A stretch of 58,715 bases of DNA from Planctomycetota bacterium. GTDB lineage: Bacteria > Planctomycetota > Phycisphaerae > Phycisphaerales > Phycisphaeraceae. The notes beneath the pieces were generated by a model. That model was not told where the DNA came from. It saw only the letters and a list, made by a program, of their open reading frames with translations, and did not search any database. The stretch covers positions 1 to 58,715 of the forward strand of contig JAIOPN010000020.1 in NCBI GenBank assembly GCA_021413865.1, in the 5' to 3' direction. Both the position numbers and the translations under genes were made by a program. The first letter of the stretch is position 1, and the number at the start of each line of letters is the position of its first letter. Below are positions 34,231-41,952 of this stretch, piece by piece.

Positions 34231-35247
34231 ATGGCCTACCGTCTCACCCCCGAACACGTCGCCGAGCACCGCGCCAGCCGGCACGAGGCCCGCACCGCGC
34301 GCCGCCGCCGCGCCGCGCGGCGCACCGCCGCCGCCCTGCCCACGCTCTTCACTCTCGGCAACCTCCTCTGCGGCTTCGCCTCCATCTTCATGGCCAGCCG
34401 CGACCCGGGCGACCCCGCCTCCCACCTCCCCTGGCACTGGACGCCCCTCACCTTTTCCGCCGTCTTCATCTTCCTGGGCATGGCGATGGATGGCCTCGAC
34501 GGCCGCATCGCACGACTCACCCACAGCACCAGCGACCTGGGCGAGCAGCTCGACTCCATGGCGGACATGGTGACGTTCGGCGTCGCCCCCGCGTTCATGG
34601 CCGTGCAGCTCGTCGGCGTCGGCGTGCCGTTCGTCGGCGAGGCGCTCGAGGGCATCGAGGGGATGTTCAACCGCGTGGCGCTGGTCACCGCCTGCATCTA
34701 CGTCGCCTGCGCCGCCCTCCGCCTGGCGCGGTTCAACATCGAGGTCGCCAAGCCCGCCGAGTCCGACCACATGAGCTTCAAGGGCTTGCCTTCTCCCGGC
34801 GCGGCCGGCACCGTCGCCAGTCTCGTCCTCCTGCACCAGCACTTCGTCTATAAAAACATCCAGAGCCCCCTGGGCGGCGGCGAGTGGTCTAAAACCCTCT
34901 CCGCCTACGGCATGGTGGCGATCATGCTGCTCGCCGCCTTCGCCATGGTCAGCCGGCTGCGCTACGTCCACGTGGTCAACCGCTACCTGCGTGGCCGCGT
35001 CCCCTTCCGCCGCGTGGCCATGGTGGTCGTGATCGGCCTGCTGATGATCGTGAACCTGCAAGGCTCCCTCGCGGCGGTCTTCGCGCTCTACGCCCTCTCG
35101 GCCCCGACGGTGTGGTTGTGGGCACGCGTCACGGGGAAGCCGCTCGCAACCTCACATGTCGTGGCAACTGCGCCGCCCGCGGCCGCCTCTACTCCGCCCG
35201 CCGACAAGCCGACGGACGCCGCGCCGCGCGACCGCGCGATCGGGTGA
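34231..35247 (+). CDS. pssA: CDP-diacylglycerol-serine O-phosphatidyltransferase
   Basis: A protein of 338 residues. The CDP-alcohol phosphatidyltransferase signature is DGRIARLTHSTSDLGEQLD followed by SMAD (about 90-112), the D-G-x2-A-R-x8-G-x3-D-x3-D pattern. About eight membrane segments follow. It makes phosphatidylserine, the precursor of phosphatidylethanolamine, from CDP-diacylglycerol and serine. The Arg-rich N-terminus (RTARRRRAARR) is cytoplasmic. The C-terminal 50 residues are a Pro/Ala-rich tail. No psd gene is adjacent. Confidence 0.88.
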   Translation: MAYRLTPEHVAEHRASRHEARTARRRRAARRTAAALPTLFTLGNLLCGFASIFMASRDPGDPASHLPWHWTPLTFSAVFIFLGMAMDGLDGRIARLTHSTSDLGEQLDSMADMVTFGVAPAFMAVQLVGVGVPFVGEALEGIEGMFNRVALVTACIYVACAALRLARFNIEVAKPAESDHMSFKGLPSPGAAGTVASLVLLHQHFVYKNIQSPLGGGEWSKTLSAYGMVAIMLLAAFAMVSRLRYVHVVNRYLRGRVPFRRVAMVVVIGLLMIVNLQGSLAAVFALYALSAPTVWLWARVTGKPLATSHVVATAPPAAASTPPADKPTDAAPRDRAIG

Positions 35248-35257
35248 GGCAGGCCAG

Positions 35258-35283
35258 AAGATAACTAACTCCCGTCCCTATTT
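35258..35283 (-). repeat. 26-bp motif shared with 393-418, upstream of RT
   Basis: On the minus strand this reads aaatagggacgggagttagt and onward, matching 393-418 at 23 of 26 positions. It marks the left side of the AT-rich reverse transcriptase insert and may be a junction scar. Confidence 0.5.
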
Positions 35284-35316
35284 CTTATCCGCCATATCCT
35301 GCACGAGTGATCTGAC

Positions 35317-36924
35317 ATGCCCATAAATTTAGCAACGACAACTTTGGACTGGGCATTAAAACATATTGAGTTGCTCGGAGATACAGACATCTTCTCCATG
35401 CCTTTTGAATTTCAGGCAATTCGATATTTTTGGACTAGGCGTCCTCCGGGTGGCATTAAGCAAAGAGTGGTGTTTCAAGATTGGCTTTCGTCGCAGGACT
35501 TGCTGTCCTGGACACCTCGCACACCCCGGCGATGCCTGTCTCCCAAGCACCAGTTTGGATTTCGAGCATCTACTCAACTTGACCCTTTGGATTCCCTTCT
35601 TTATACGGGTTTGATTTACGAACTTGGCTACGACCTCGAAGCGGTTCGGGTTTCTGCTGCCAAGAATATCGTTCACAGTTATCGCTTCGCGCCGGACGCC
35701 CACGGACGGATGTTCGATGCTAGTTTTGGCTTCGATTCCTTTCGAAGGCGTTCAATCGAACTCGCTGAAGCAAACAAAGAAGGGTGGATCGTTACCGCAG
35801 ACATCGCCGACTTCTACCCCCGAATTTACTCACATCCACTAGAGAATGCCCTCCATGATGCCACGACAAAAACTGATCATGTCAACGTACTCAAGACCAT
35901 GCTCTCCAAGTTAAACCACTCGGTGTCGTACGGCATCCCTGTTGGACCAGCGGCATCGCGGCTTTTGGCAGAGGTGGCGATTGCGGACGTGGACGCGGCG
36001 CTGATGAGCGAAGGATTTGCGCACACTCGTTTTGTTGATGACTTTCGTATTTTTTGCAATACAGAACGGGATGCTTACTCAGCACTTGCGTTTCTTGCCA
36101 ACGCACTCTTTGAGCACCATGGCTTGACGTTGCAGCAGCACAAGACGTTTATCGAAACCGCGAAATCTTTTCTGGCGACCAATGCTGAATCTGAGGCCGA
36201 CAAAGAGCGGCTTTCGCTGACTGAAAAATTCCAAAATATCTTAGACAAGATGGGTATTAGCAGTTGGTATGAAGATATCGACTATGATGATCTCGATCCG
36301 GAATTACAAAAGGCAATTGACGCTCTCAATTTAAAAGAAATTCTTGAAGAACAAATTGCGGCTGTCGGGACAATCGATGTGGCGGTAGTCCGGTTTGCTC
36401 TTCGCCGTCTAGCACAGCTTGACGATGACTCCGCGACCGAGTTAGTACTCAGCAACATGATGCGTTTGTATCCTGTGTTCACGGATGCACTGATCTATCT
36501 TACAGCTATTCGCTCGCTCGACGCAGAAGACAAGCATGCGATTGGCAGGAAACTCTTGGACTTGATCGAAGGCGATGTGGTCGGGCACTTGGAGTACCAC
36601 CGTGCGTGGATTCTCTCGACGTTCACCAATGACGCAGACTGGAACAATGCCGATCGTTTTGTCCCCATCTATAATAAGTATGCTGATCCGTTCACCAGAC
36701 GAGAAACAATCCTGTCACTAGGCCGTGCTAAGAAGGCGGAGTGGTTTAAGACACGAAAACGAGATTTTGGCATTTTTGAGGTCTGGCAGAGGCGCGCGTT
36801 CCTCGCAGCGGCAAGCGCTCTACCAGGCGATGAACCCAAGCACTGGTATCGTTCGTTAGCCCCACAGCTAGACGAACTAGAAAAAGCCATTGTCGACTGG
36901 GCGTTACAGAATCCATTTGCTTGA
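35317..36924 (+). CDS. Reverse transcriptase of the Abi/UG (defence-associated) type
   Basis: A protein of 535 residues. Polymerase motif A is TADIADFYPRIYSH (160-173; Asp162 catalytic), motif B GIPVGPAASRLLAE (206-219), motif C FVDDF (239-243; Asp241 and Asp242), and motif D near HGLTLQQHKT (268-277). Residues about 310-535 are purely helical with no RNase H, maturase or endonuclease signature, like the helical-repeat C-terminal region of AbiA/AbiK and UG/DRT reverse transcriptases, which protect cells from phage. Motif B lacks the group II (PQG) and DGR (SQ) forms. The gene is far more AT-rich than its neighbours, a sign of acquisition. Only 69 bases separate it from pssA, so a long upstream template RNA is unlikely. 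The exact group cannot be assigned by eye. Confidence 0.9.
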   Translation: MPINLATTTLDWALKHIELLGDTDIFSMPFEFQAIRYFWTRRPPGGIKQRVVFQDWLSSQDLLSWTPRTPRRCLSPKHQFGFRASTQLDPLDSLLYTGLIYELGYDLEAVRVSAAKNIVHSYRFAPDAHGRMFDASFGFDSFRRRSIELAEANKEGWIVTADIADFYPRIYSHPLENALHDATTKTDHVNVLKTMLSKLNHSVSYGIPVGPAASRLLAEVAIADVDAALMSEGFAHTRFVDDFRIFCNTERDAYSALAFLANALFEHHGLTLQQHKTFIETAKSFLATNAESEADKERLSLTEKFQNILDKMGISSWYEDIDYDDLDPELQKAIDALNLKEILEEQIAAVGTIDVAVVRFALRRLAQLDDDSATELVLSNMMRLYPVFTDALIYLTAIRSLDAEDKHAIGRKLLDLIEGDVVGHLEYHRAWILSTFTNDADWNNADRFVPIYNKYADPFTRRETILSLGRAKKAEWFKTRKRDFGIFEVWQRRAFLAAASALPGDEPKHWYRSLAPQLDELEKAIVDWALQNPFA

Positions 36925-37033
36925 CCGCAGCAAACAGGCTTGGATGGGACCGTGGTTAGACCACTCAGCGCTCGCACACAAGACCCGTTTTATCTTTTGG
37001 CCTTGACGGGCTGAGAAGCGATTGAGCCCGCGC

Positions 37034-37111
37034 AGCCCCGTCATGCCAACGCGGGGCTTCCGCTCTTGGCGATCCGCGATCACGCAAACCCCGCATTGGC
37101 ATGACGGGGCT
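37034..37111. repeat. Inverted repeat AGCCCCGTCATGCCAACGCGG
   Basis: Arms 37034-37058 and 37087-37111 are nearly complementary (agccccgtcatgccaacgcg against its mirror), about 25 bases each. It is part of the palindrome-rich gap downstream of the RT gene. Confidence 0.8.
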
Positions 37112-37130
37112 CCCATGTTTCCATACCGAC

Positions 37131-37222
37131 GGGTGCCACTGGTCGATGTCCTCATCGACCGGTGCTCTTGAACGTATCCCTGAAGGCACTGGTCCGGCGG
37201 GTACGCCGGACCAGTGGCACCC
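37131..37222. repeat. REPIN-like doublet of two inverted REP hairpins
   Basis: The left unit (37131-37165) has hairpin GGTCGATG/CATCGACC. The right unit (37187-37222) has a perfect 13-base hairpin, CACTGGTCCGGCG/CGCCGGACCAGTG. The outer ends gggtgccactggtc and gaccagtggcaccc are inverted copies of each other, so the two units face each other as in REPINs mobilised by RAYT transposases. It also lies at the 3' end of the beta-helix gene on the minus strand and may terminate it. Confidence 0.75.
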
Positions 37223-37231
37223 CCTGACGCG

Positions 37232-39130
37232 TTACTTCACGCTGATCAACCCATACGCGTTGTCGTGGATTTCGGTGTTGCCCCCGGTCTGCACGGGCAG
37301 GTCGAAGTCGTAGCCGAAGTTGTCCTGGGGCAGGAGCGGCGGGCGGTGGCGGGGGAACCAGTTGAGGTGGATGTCCGCCTTGCCGGTGGGTTTGCCGCGG
37401 ATCCTGATGGGTCTCATCGTGCCGTAGAAGGCGTTGTGGTGGATGAGCAGGTATTCGCCTGCGATGTCGGTGCCGTCTTGGCGGTCGCGGCCGCCGTGCA
37501 TGTCGAAGTGGTGGGAGACGGCCTGGTGGAAGAGGACGATGTTGTGGCACGCCTCGTATCCCGAGCCGGGTCGGCCCGAGCCGGCGATGTCGTGGCGGTT
37601 GTGCTCGAAGACGTTGCGTTCGATCAGCGCCTGCGCGGTGTCGAGCGAGACGCCGTAGCCCAGGCCGTCGCGGCGGTTGTGGTGGATGTGGCAGTGGTGG
37701 ACGTGGTGGCCCGTGCCCTTGGTGAGGTAAACCCCGCCGTGGCTCCAGCCGGAGATGTCGCAGTTGGCGACGGTGAGCCGGTCGTGCGTGGTCACGATGC
37801 CGTCGGAGGTGGGGAAGCTGTAGTAGTACCCGCTCTTCTCGGGTTTGTTCTTCGGGAAGGAGCGGTCGTGGTGCTCGCGGCGGACGCTGGTGTCCGGCCC
37901 GCGGAGCTGCAGGCCGGTGACGGTGACGTCCGGACCGGCGGCGCGGAGCATGGGGCTGGTCTGGAAGGCGTCGCTGCAGAGCGTCGCGCCGGGCGAGCCG
38001 TTGACGCCGCGGTCGCTGGCGAGCGTGACGCCTGCGGGGATTTCGAGGACGAGCTTGTCGGTGTAAACCATCTCGGTCACGTCGATGACCGCCCTGCCGG
38101 GGATGAAGACGACCTGCCCGGGCTTGGCGGCCTTGAGCGCGGCGATGAGCTGGGCGATGGTGGAGGCCTCGATGTCGCCGCGCGTGAAGGTCTTGGTGTA
38201 GCCGTCGCCGCCGCCGATGGGGCCTAGCTCGTCGGGTTCCGCGCCGTACACCACGCCGTTGATGCGCACCATCGGCGTGTTGGGATCGACCGCGGCGGCG
38301 CGGTACCTGTCGCGCTCGGCGGCCTCCTCTTTCCCCTTCGCCAAGACGCGGGCGTGGTCGGCGGCGACGGCGTCGGCGGCGATGGGCTCAACCTTGGCCG
38401 CGGACAGCGCGGGATCGACCAGCACGATGTGGCCCCAGCGATCCGGCGCGAGAAACGGGCCGCGCGTGGGGTAGAGGCATTGGTATTCGTCGGGGTGATC
38501 GGTGCGGTTGAGGTTGAAGCCGACCACGACACCGGCCTTGGGCTCGACGCCGACGGAGGCCCAGGGGATGACCATCCGCCCGGTCCAGCCGCCCTTGATT
38601 TCCTTGACCTCGGTGACGAGGCCCTTGACGTTGAACGCCGGGTCGCCCCCCTCGGGCTGGCCGGACGTGAAGAACCCGGTCACCGGCCCGCTCTCGTCCA
38701 TCACCTGGCCCGAGGCGGTGAGCAGGATGTGGACCCACTTGCTGTGAAAACTGTGCTCGTGGCCGATGTCGAGAAAAATCTCGACGCCGTCGTCCGTCCA
38801 GAGGTCCGGGTGGTCGCGCGGGAGGTCGGATTTCTTGATCGCCTCATCCACGCAGGTGAAGACCACGGTGAGGGCGGAGGCGTCCGCCTGGAGGGTGGCG
38901 GTGGTGCCGGCCTTGGCGGGCTTGCCCTGCGTGGTCACGAACGCGCCGGTGCGCGCGGCCGTGCCGTTGAGCAAGAGGGCGACGTGGTCTTTGATCAGGT
39001 TATCCAGGTCCATCTTGAGCGGCTCCGCGGCGAGTGTGGCGGTTTGAGGTGTCGGCGTGATGAGCAGGAAAACGAACACGGCGATCGCCAGAAGGCGAGA
39101 GGCGTGGTGCGTGGTCGCTGTGCGTGGCAT
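37232..39130 (-). CDS. Secreted CBM9-like plus right-handed beta-helix protein
   Basis: A protein of 632 residues. The signal peptide is about 1-35 (cleavage near TLAAEP). Residues about 45-250 form a CBM9-like sugar-binding domain (DLWTDDGVEIFLDIG, GWTGRMVIPWASVG, GFNLNRTDHP). Residues about 310-610 have PGQVVFIPGRAVIDVTEMV and then repeating strands with GTGHHVHHCHIHHNRRDGLG, a parallel beta-helix as in pectate-lyase-like and PF13229 proteins. It probably binds and cleaves or modifies an extracellular polysaccharide. It is divergent from the NagA-like gene and may be co-regulated with that cluster. Confidence 0.82.
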   Translation of the reverse strand: MPRTATTHHASRLLAIAVFVFLLITPTPQTATLAAEPLKMDLDNLIKDHVALLLNGTAARTGAFVTTQGKPAKAGTTATLQADASALTVVFTCVDEAIKKSDLPRDHPDLWTDDGVEIFLDIGHEHSFHSKWVHILLTASGQVMDESGPVTGFFTSGQPEGGDPAFNVKGLVTEVKEIKGGWTGRMVIPWASVGVEPKAGVVVGFNLNRTDHPDEYQCLYPTRGPFLAPDRWGHIVLVDPALSAAKVEPIAADAVAADHARVLAKGKEEAAERDRYRAAAVDPNTPMVRINGVVYGAEPDELGPIGGGDGYTKTFTRGDIEASTIAQLIAALKAAKPGQVVFIPGRAVIDVTEMVYTDKLVLEIPAGVTLASDRGVNGSPGATLCSDAFQTSPMLRAAGPDVTVTGLQLRGPDTSVRREHHDRSFPKNKPEKSGYYYSFPTSDGIVTTHDRLTVANCDISGWSHGGVYLTKGTGHHVHHCHIHHNRRDGLGYGVSLDTAQALIERNVFEHNRHDIAGSGRPGSGYEACHNIVLFHQAVSHHFDMHGGRDRQDGTDIAGEYLLIHHNAFYGTMRPIRIRGKPTGKADIHLNWFPRHRPPLLPQDNFGYDFDLPVQTGGNTEIHDNAYGLISVK

Positions 39131-39205
39131 GTGGGGCTCCCGGTGAGCGGGGTGAGGTGAGGGGGCATTCTAAAGCGCATGAATTGGGCGTGCGCAGTGT
39201 GCCGC

Positions 39206-39233
39206 CCGCCAATTGGCGGCCCCCCCGTAAAAT
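39206..39233 (+). promoter_or_regulatory. Palindrome CCGCCAATTGGCGG with -10 box, upstream of the NagA-like gene
   Basis: A 14-base perfect palindrome (39206-39219) lies where a -35 region would be, 9 bases before TAAAAT (39228-39233). It is a candidate operator for the catabolic cluster that starts at 39287 and perhaps also for the divergent beta-helix gene. Confidence 0.4.
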
Positions 39234-39286
39234 CGCTAACCTCCCCGGCTCGGGATTGATTGCCCCGCTCCCTCACGGGCCGAGCC

Positions 39287-40486
39287 ATGACACGCCACGT
39301 CCTCGACCACGCGCAGCTCTGGATCGGTGACGGCACGGCCCTCGACGGCCACGTCGTCGTCAGCGGCGATACCATCGAATCCGTCGCGCCCGGCCGGTAC
39401 CGCGGCGACCTCCCCGTGACCGACATGAAAGGCCTCGCCCTCTCGCCGGGGATGATCGACCTGATGGTGCTGGGCGGGTTCGACCGCAGCATCCTCCGCG
39501 ACGACCCGCTGGACATCGCGCGGGAGTACCTGCGATTAGGTGTGACGAGCTGCCAGTTCTGCTCGGGCACGCTGCCGTGGGCGTCGATGGTGAAGGTGGC
39601 CGGCAACGTGACGCGCGGGATGCAGTACACCGGCGACGACGCGGCGGCGATGCTGGGGTATTACCTCGAAGGCCCGTTCCAGCACCCGGACCTGACCGGC
39701 GCGAGCCTGCGCGAGAACGCGCTGCCGCCGACGGCGGAGAACGTGAACCGCGTGCTGGCTGAGCTGGGCGGGCCGCTGACGATGATCAACGTCTCGCCCG
39801 GGACCGATGGCGACGCCGAGGCGGTCGCGATGCTCAGGCGCGCCGGGAAGGTCGTCTCCATGGCGCACTCCAACGCCCCGGCGGAGCGCGTGCTGCGCTG
39901 CCTCGACGCGGGCACGAGCGTGCTGGGCCACGTCTTCGACAACAACTCGGGGCTGCTGGGCGACTCGGGTGTGCAGCAGCCGACCATCGAACACGTCGCG
40001 TTCACCGACGACCGCGTGAAGGCGATCCACCTGATCTGCGACGGCTCGCACGTGCACCCCGTGCTGGTGCGGATGGTGCTGAGATGCCGGGGCGTGGAGA
40101 CGGTCTGCCTGGTCACCGATTGCGTGCCCCGCGCCGGCCGGCCGGACGGGCCCTACACGTGGGACGACGGCAGGCCCTTCTATAAGAAGGGCGGCGTCGG
40201 CCGGACCGACAAGCACCACCTGACCGGCTCGGCGCTGCTCCTGCCCGACCACCTGCGGAACTTCGTGAAGTTCACCGGCCTGGCCCCGCACAAGGCGATC
40301 CGCACCGTGACGCTCAACCCGGCGGCGTCGATCGGCCTCGACCATAAGATCGGCCTGCTCGCGCCCGGGCGGGCGGCGGACCTCGCCGCGTGGGACCCGG
40401 GCCTGCGCGTCCGCCGTGTCTGGCGGCGCGGGAAGGAAGTCCGCGACATCTCCGACTACGCAGAGATCAGCCTCGACGCCGCCTGA
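39287..40486 (+). CDS. NagA-like amidohydrolase (N-acetylglucosamine-6-phosphate deacetylase family)
   Basis: A protein of 399 residues. Metal and substrate residues of the family are visible: YYLEGPF (metal Glu), SMAHSN and VLGHVFDNN (metal His residues), and LVTDCVP (catalytic Asp). The usual N-terminal HxH is replaced by LMVLGG, as in one-metal NagA enzymes that also lack it. It would remove an acetyl group from an amino-sugar phosphate or related compound. ATG 39287 is chosen because the extension upstream has no support. First gene of a plus-strand cluster. Confidence 0.8.
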   Translation: MTRHVLDHAQLWIGDGTALDGHVVVSGDTIESVAPGRYRGDLPVTDMKGLALSPGMIDLMVLGGFDRSILRDDPLDIAREYLRLGVTSCQFCSGTLPWASMVKVAGNVTRGMQYTGDDAAAMLGYYLEGPFQHPDLTGASLRENALPPTAENVNRVLAELGGPLTMINVSPGTDGDAEAVAMLRRAGKVVSMAHSNAPAERVLRCLDAGTSVLGHVFDNNSGLLGDSGVQQPTIEHVAFTDDRVKAIHLICDGSHVHPVLVRMVLRCRGVETVCLVTDCVPRAGRPDGPYTWDDGRPFYKKGGVGRTDKHHLTGSALLLPDHLRNFVKFTGLAPHKAIRTVTLNPAASIGLDHKIGLLAPGRAADLAAWDPGLRVRRVWRRGKEVRDISDYAEISLDAA

Positions 40487-40524
40487 GCGTCGCATCATTC
40501 ATCATCACACACGAGGAACGCAGC

Positions 40525-41430
40525 ATGGCGGCGAAAGAACGGTTCGACCTGACGGGCAAGACGGCGCTGGTGACCGGCGGCAGCCGCGGCATCGGCCGGG
40601 CGATCGCGCTGGCGCTGGCGGAGCACGGGGCGAACGTCGCCATCGTGTATCACTCAGCCACCGAGGCCGCGGAAGAGGTCGTCGCCAAGATCAAGAAGCT
40701 GGGCCGCAAGGCGTGGGCGTTCAAGCAGGACCTGGGCCAGATCGAGGCGCTGCACGGCCTGGCGGACACCGCGTGGAAGACCTGCGGCAAGATCGACGTG
40801 CTGGTGAACAACGCGGGCATGGCCTACCTGCAACGGTTCAACGAGATCGGCCTCGAGCATTTCCGCCGCGTCCTTGCTGTCAATCTGGAAGCGCCGTTCT
40901 TCCTCACACAGCGCATCGCCGAGCACATGATCGCGCACGGGATCAAAGGGCGAGTGATCAACCTCTCCTCGAAGAACGGCCTGGTCGCCGAGGCGGGCCT
41001 GGCGCACTACAACGCCTCCAAGGGGGGCATCGAGCTGCTCACGCAATCGCTCGCCATCGAGCTGGGCGAGCACGGCATCACCGTCAACACCATCGCGCCG
41101 GGCATCATCATCACCGAGATCGGCGGCGACTTCGAGATCGATATCGAGGGCTTCTGCAAGTACTACTACGAGCACATCCCGCTGGAGCACCGCTTCGGCG
41201 AGGTCGAGGAGTGCGTCGGGGCGGCGGTCTATTTCGCATCCACCGCCGGGTCGTACACGACGGGGACGCGCATCCTGATGGACGGCGGCGTGCTCAGCGA
41301 GCAGGTGCCGCGCATGCAGTACATGAAGCGATATACGAACACCATCACCGGCAAGCCCGGACCGATGAAGACCAGCTACAAACCCAAGAAGAAACAGAAA
41401 CTCGCCGACGTGGCGAAGGGGAAGAAGTGA
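40525..41430 (+). CDS. Short-chain dehydrogenase/reductase with Lys-rich tail
   Basis: A protein of 301 residues. The cofactor loop is TGGSRGIGRA (about 15-24); NNAG is at about 95, and the catalytic Ser and YNASKGG at about 155-170. The family-typical end MDGGVLSEQ is followed by an extra tail of about 45 residues ending YKPKKKQKLADVAKGKK, unusual for SDRs. The start ATG follows GAGGAAC. The stop overlaps the next start (TGATG), so it is translationally coupled with the RidA gene. Probably oxidises a sugar acid or polyol. Confidence 0.88.
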   Translation: MAAKERFDLTGKTALVTGGSRGIGRAIALALAEHGANVAIVYHSATEAAEEVVAKIKKLGRKAWAFKQDLGQIEALHGLADTAWKTCGKIDVLVNNAGMAYLQRFNEIGLEHFRRVLAVNLEAPFFLTQRIAEHMIAHGIKGRVINLSSKNGLVAEAGLAHYNASKGGIELLTQSLAIELGEHGITVNTIAPGIIITEIGGDFEIDIEGFCKYYYEHIPLEHRFGEVEECVGAAVYFASTAGSYTTGTRILMDGGVLSEQVPRMQYMKRYTNTITGKPGPMKTSYKPKKKQKLADVAKGKK

Positions 41431-41897
41431 TGAGCGAGCGTGACAAGGCGTTGGAGGCGGCGGGCTATCCACTCGACAAGGTGAAGTACACCCCCGGCGG
41501 GCTGATCGAGCCGCTCTCGGTGGACTGCACCACGATGTACCTCTCCGGGCAGGTGCCGTTCGACGGCGATGAGCTGAAATATGTCGGCAAGGTTCCCTCG
41601 AAGGTGAGCGTCGCCGACGCCACCAAGGCGGCGGAGCTCTGCGCGGCCAACCTGCTGCGCGTGGCGAGGAAATACCTGGGCACGCTCGACCGTGTCGATC
41701 GCGTGCTGCGGATCACGGGGTACGTCAACGCCGACCCGGCCTTCACCGATTGCCACCTGGTGATCAACGGCGCGACGAACCTGATCCGCGCCGTGCTGAA
41801 AGAGCCCGGCCGTCACGCCCGCAGCGCCCTGGGCATGGGCCAGTTGCCCCTGGGCGTAAGCGTCGAAGTCGAGATGATCCTGAAAATCAAACCGTGA
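41430..41897 (+). CDS. RidA/YjgF family protein
   Basis: A protein of 155 residues. The C-terminal part has the RidA signature AVLKEPGRHARSALGMGQLPLGVSVEVE (split here as AVLKEPGRHARSALG plus QLPLGVSVEVE), including the Arg that binds the carboxylate of the substrate and the invariant Glu. The family hydrolyses reactive enamines or imines or acts on related small molecules. Its place between a dehydrogenase and an aldolase suggests detoxifying or processing a pathway intermediate. The start overlaps the SDR stop. Confidence 0.88.
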   Translation: MSERDKALEAAGYPLDKVKYTPGGLIEPLSVDCTTMYLSGQVPFDGDELKYVGKVPSKVSVADATKAAELCAANLLRVARKYLGTLDRVDRVLRITGYVNADPAFTDCHLVINGATNLIRAVLKEPGRHARSALGMGQLPLGVSVEVEMILKIKP

Positions 41898-41903
41898 CCA
41901 CCC

Positions 41904-41921
41904 GCCGCTCGCGGCTTAGCG
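41904..41921 (+). repeat. Short intergenic repeat GCCGCTCGCGGCTTAGCG, copy 3
   Basis: Exact third copy of the repeat at 8706 and 9676, in the 55-base gap between the RidA and aldolase genes. Confidence 0.75.
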
Positions 41922-41952
41922 TCCCTCTGACCGAATCCCCGAAAGGAACACC

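Noticed and set aside
35248-35316. Non-coding template RNA upstream of the RT
   Set aside because: Only 69 bases lie between pssA and the RT, with no strong hairpin; most of it is the 26-bp motif.
35317-36924. RT as a retron, group II intron or diversity-generating element
   Set aside because: No msr/msd-like space upstream (69 bases), no maturase or endonuclease domain, no variable-repeat/template pair, and motif B is not of the PQG or SQ type.
37075-37130. Region as a tRNA or small RNA gene
   Set aside because: No cloverleaf or CCA end; the fold is explained by the inverted repeat 37034-37111.
36925-37231. Hairpins after the RT as a CRISPR array or attachment site
   Set aside because: There are no equal-length direct repeats with unique spacers; the repeats are inverted and unlike each other. 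No integrase or tRNA is near.
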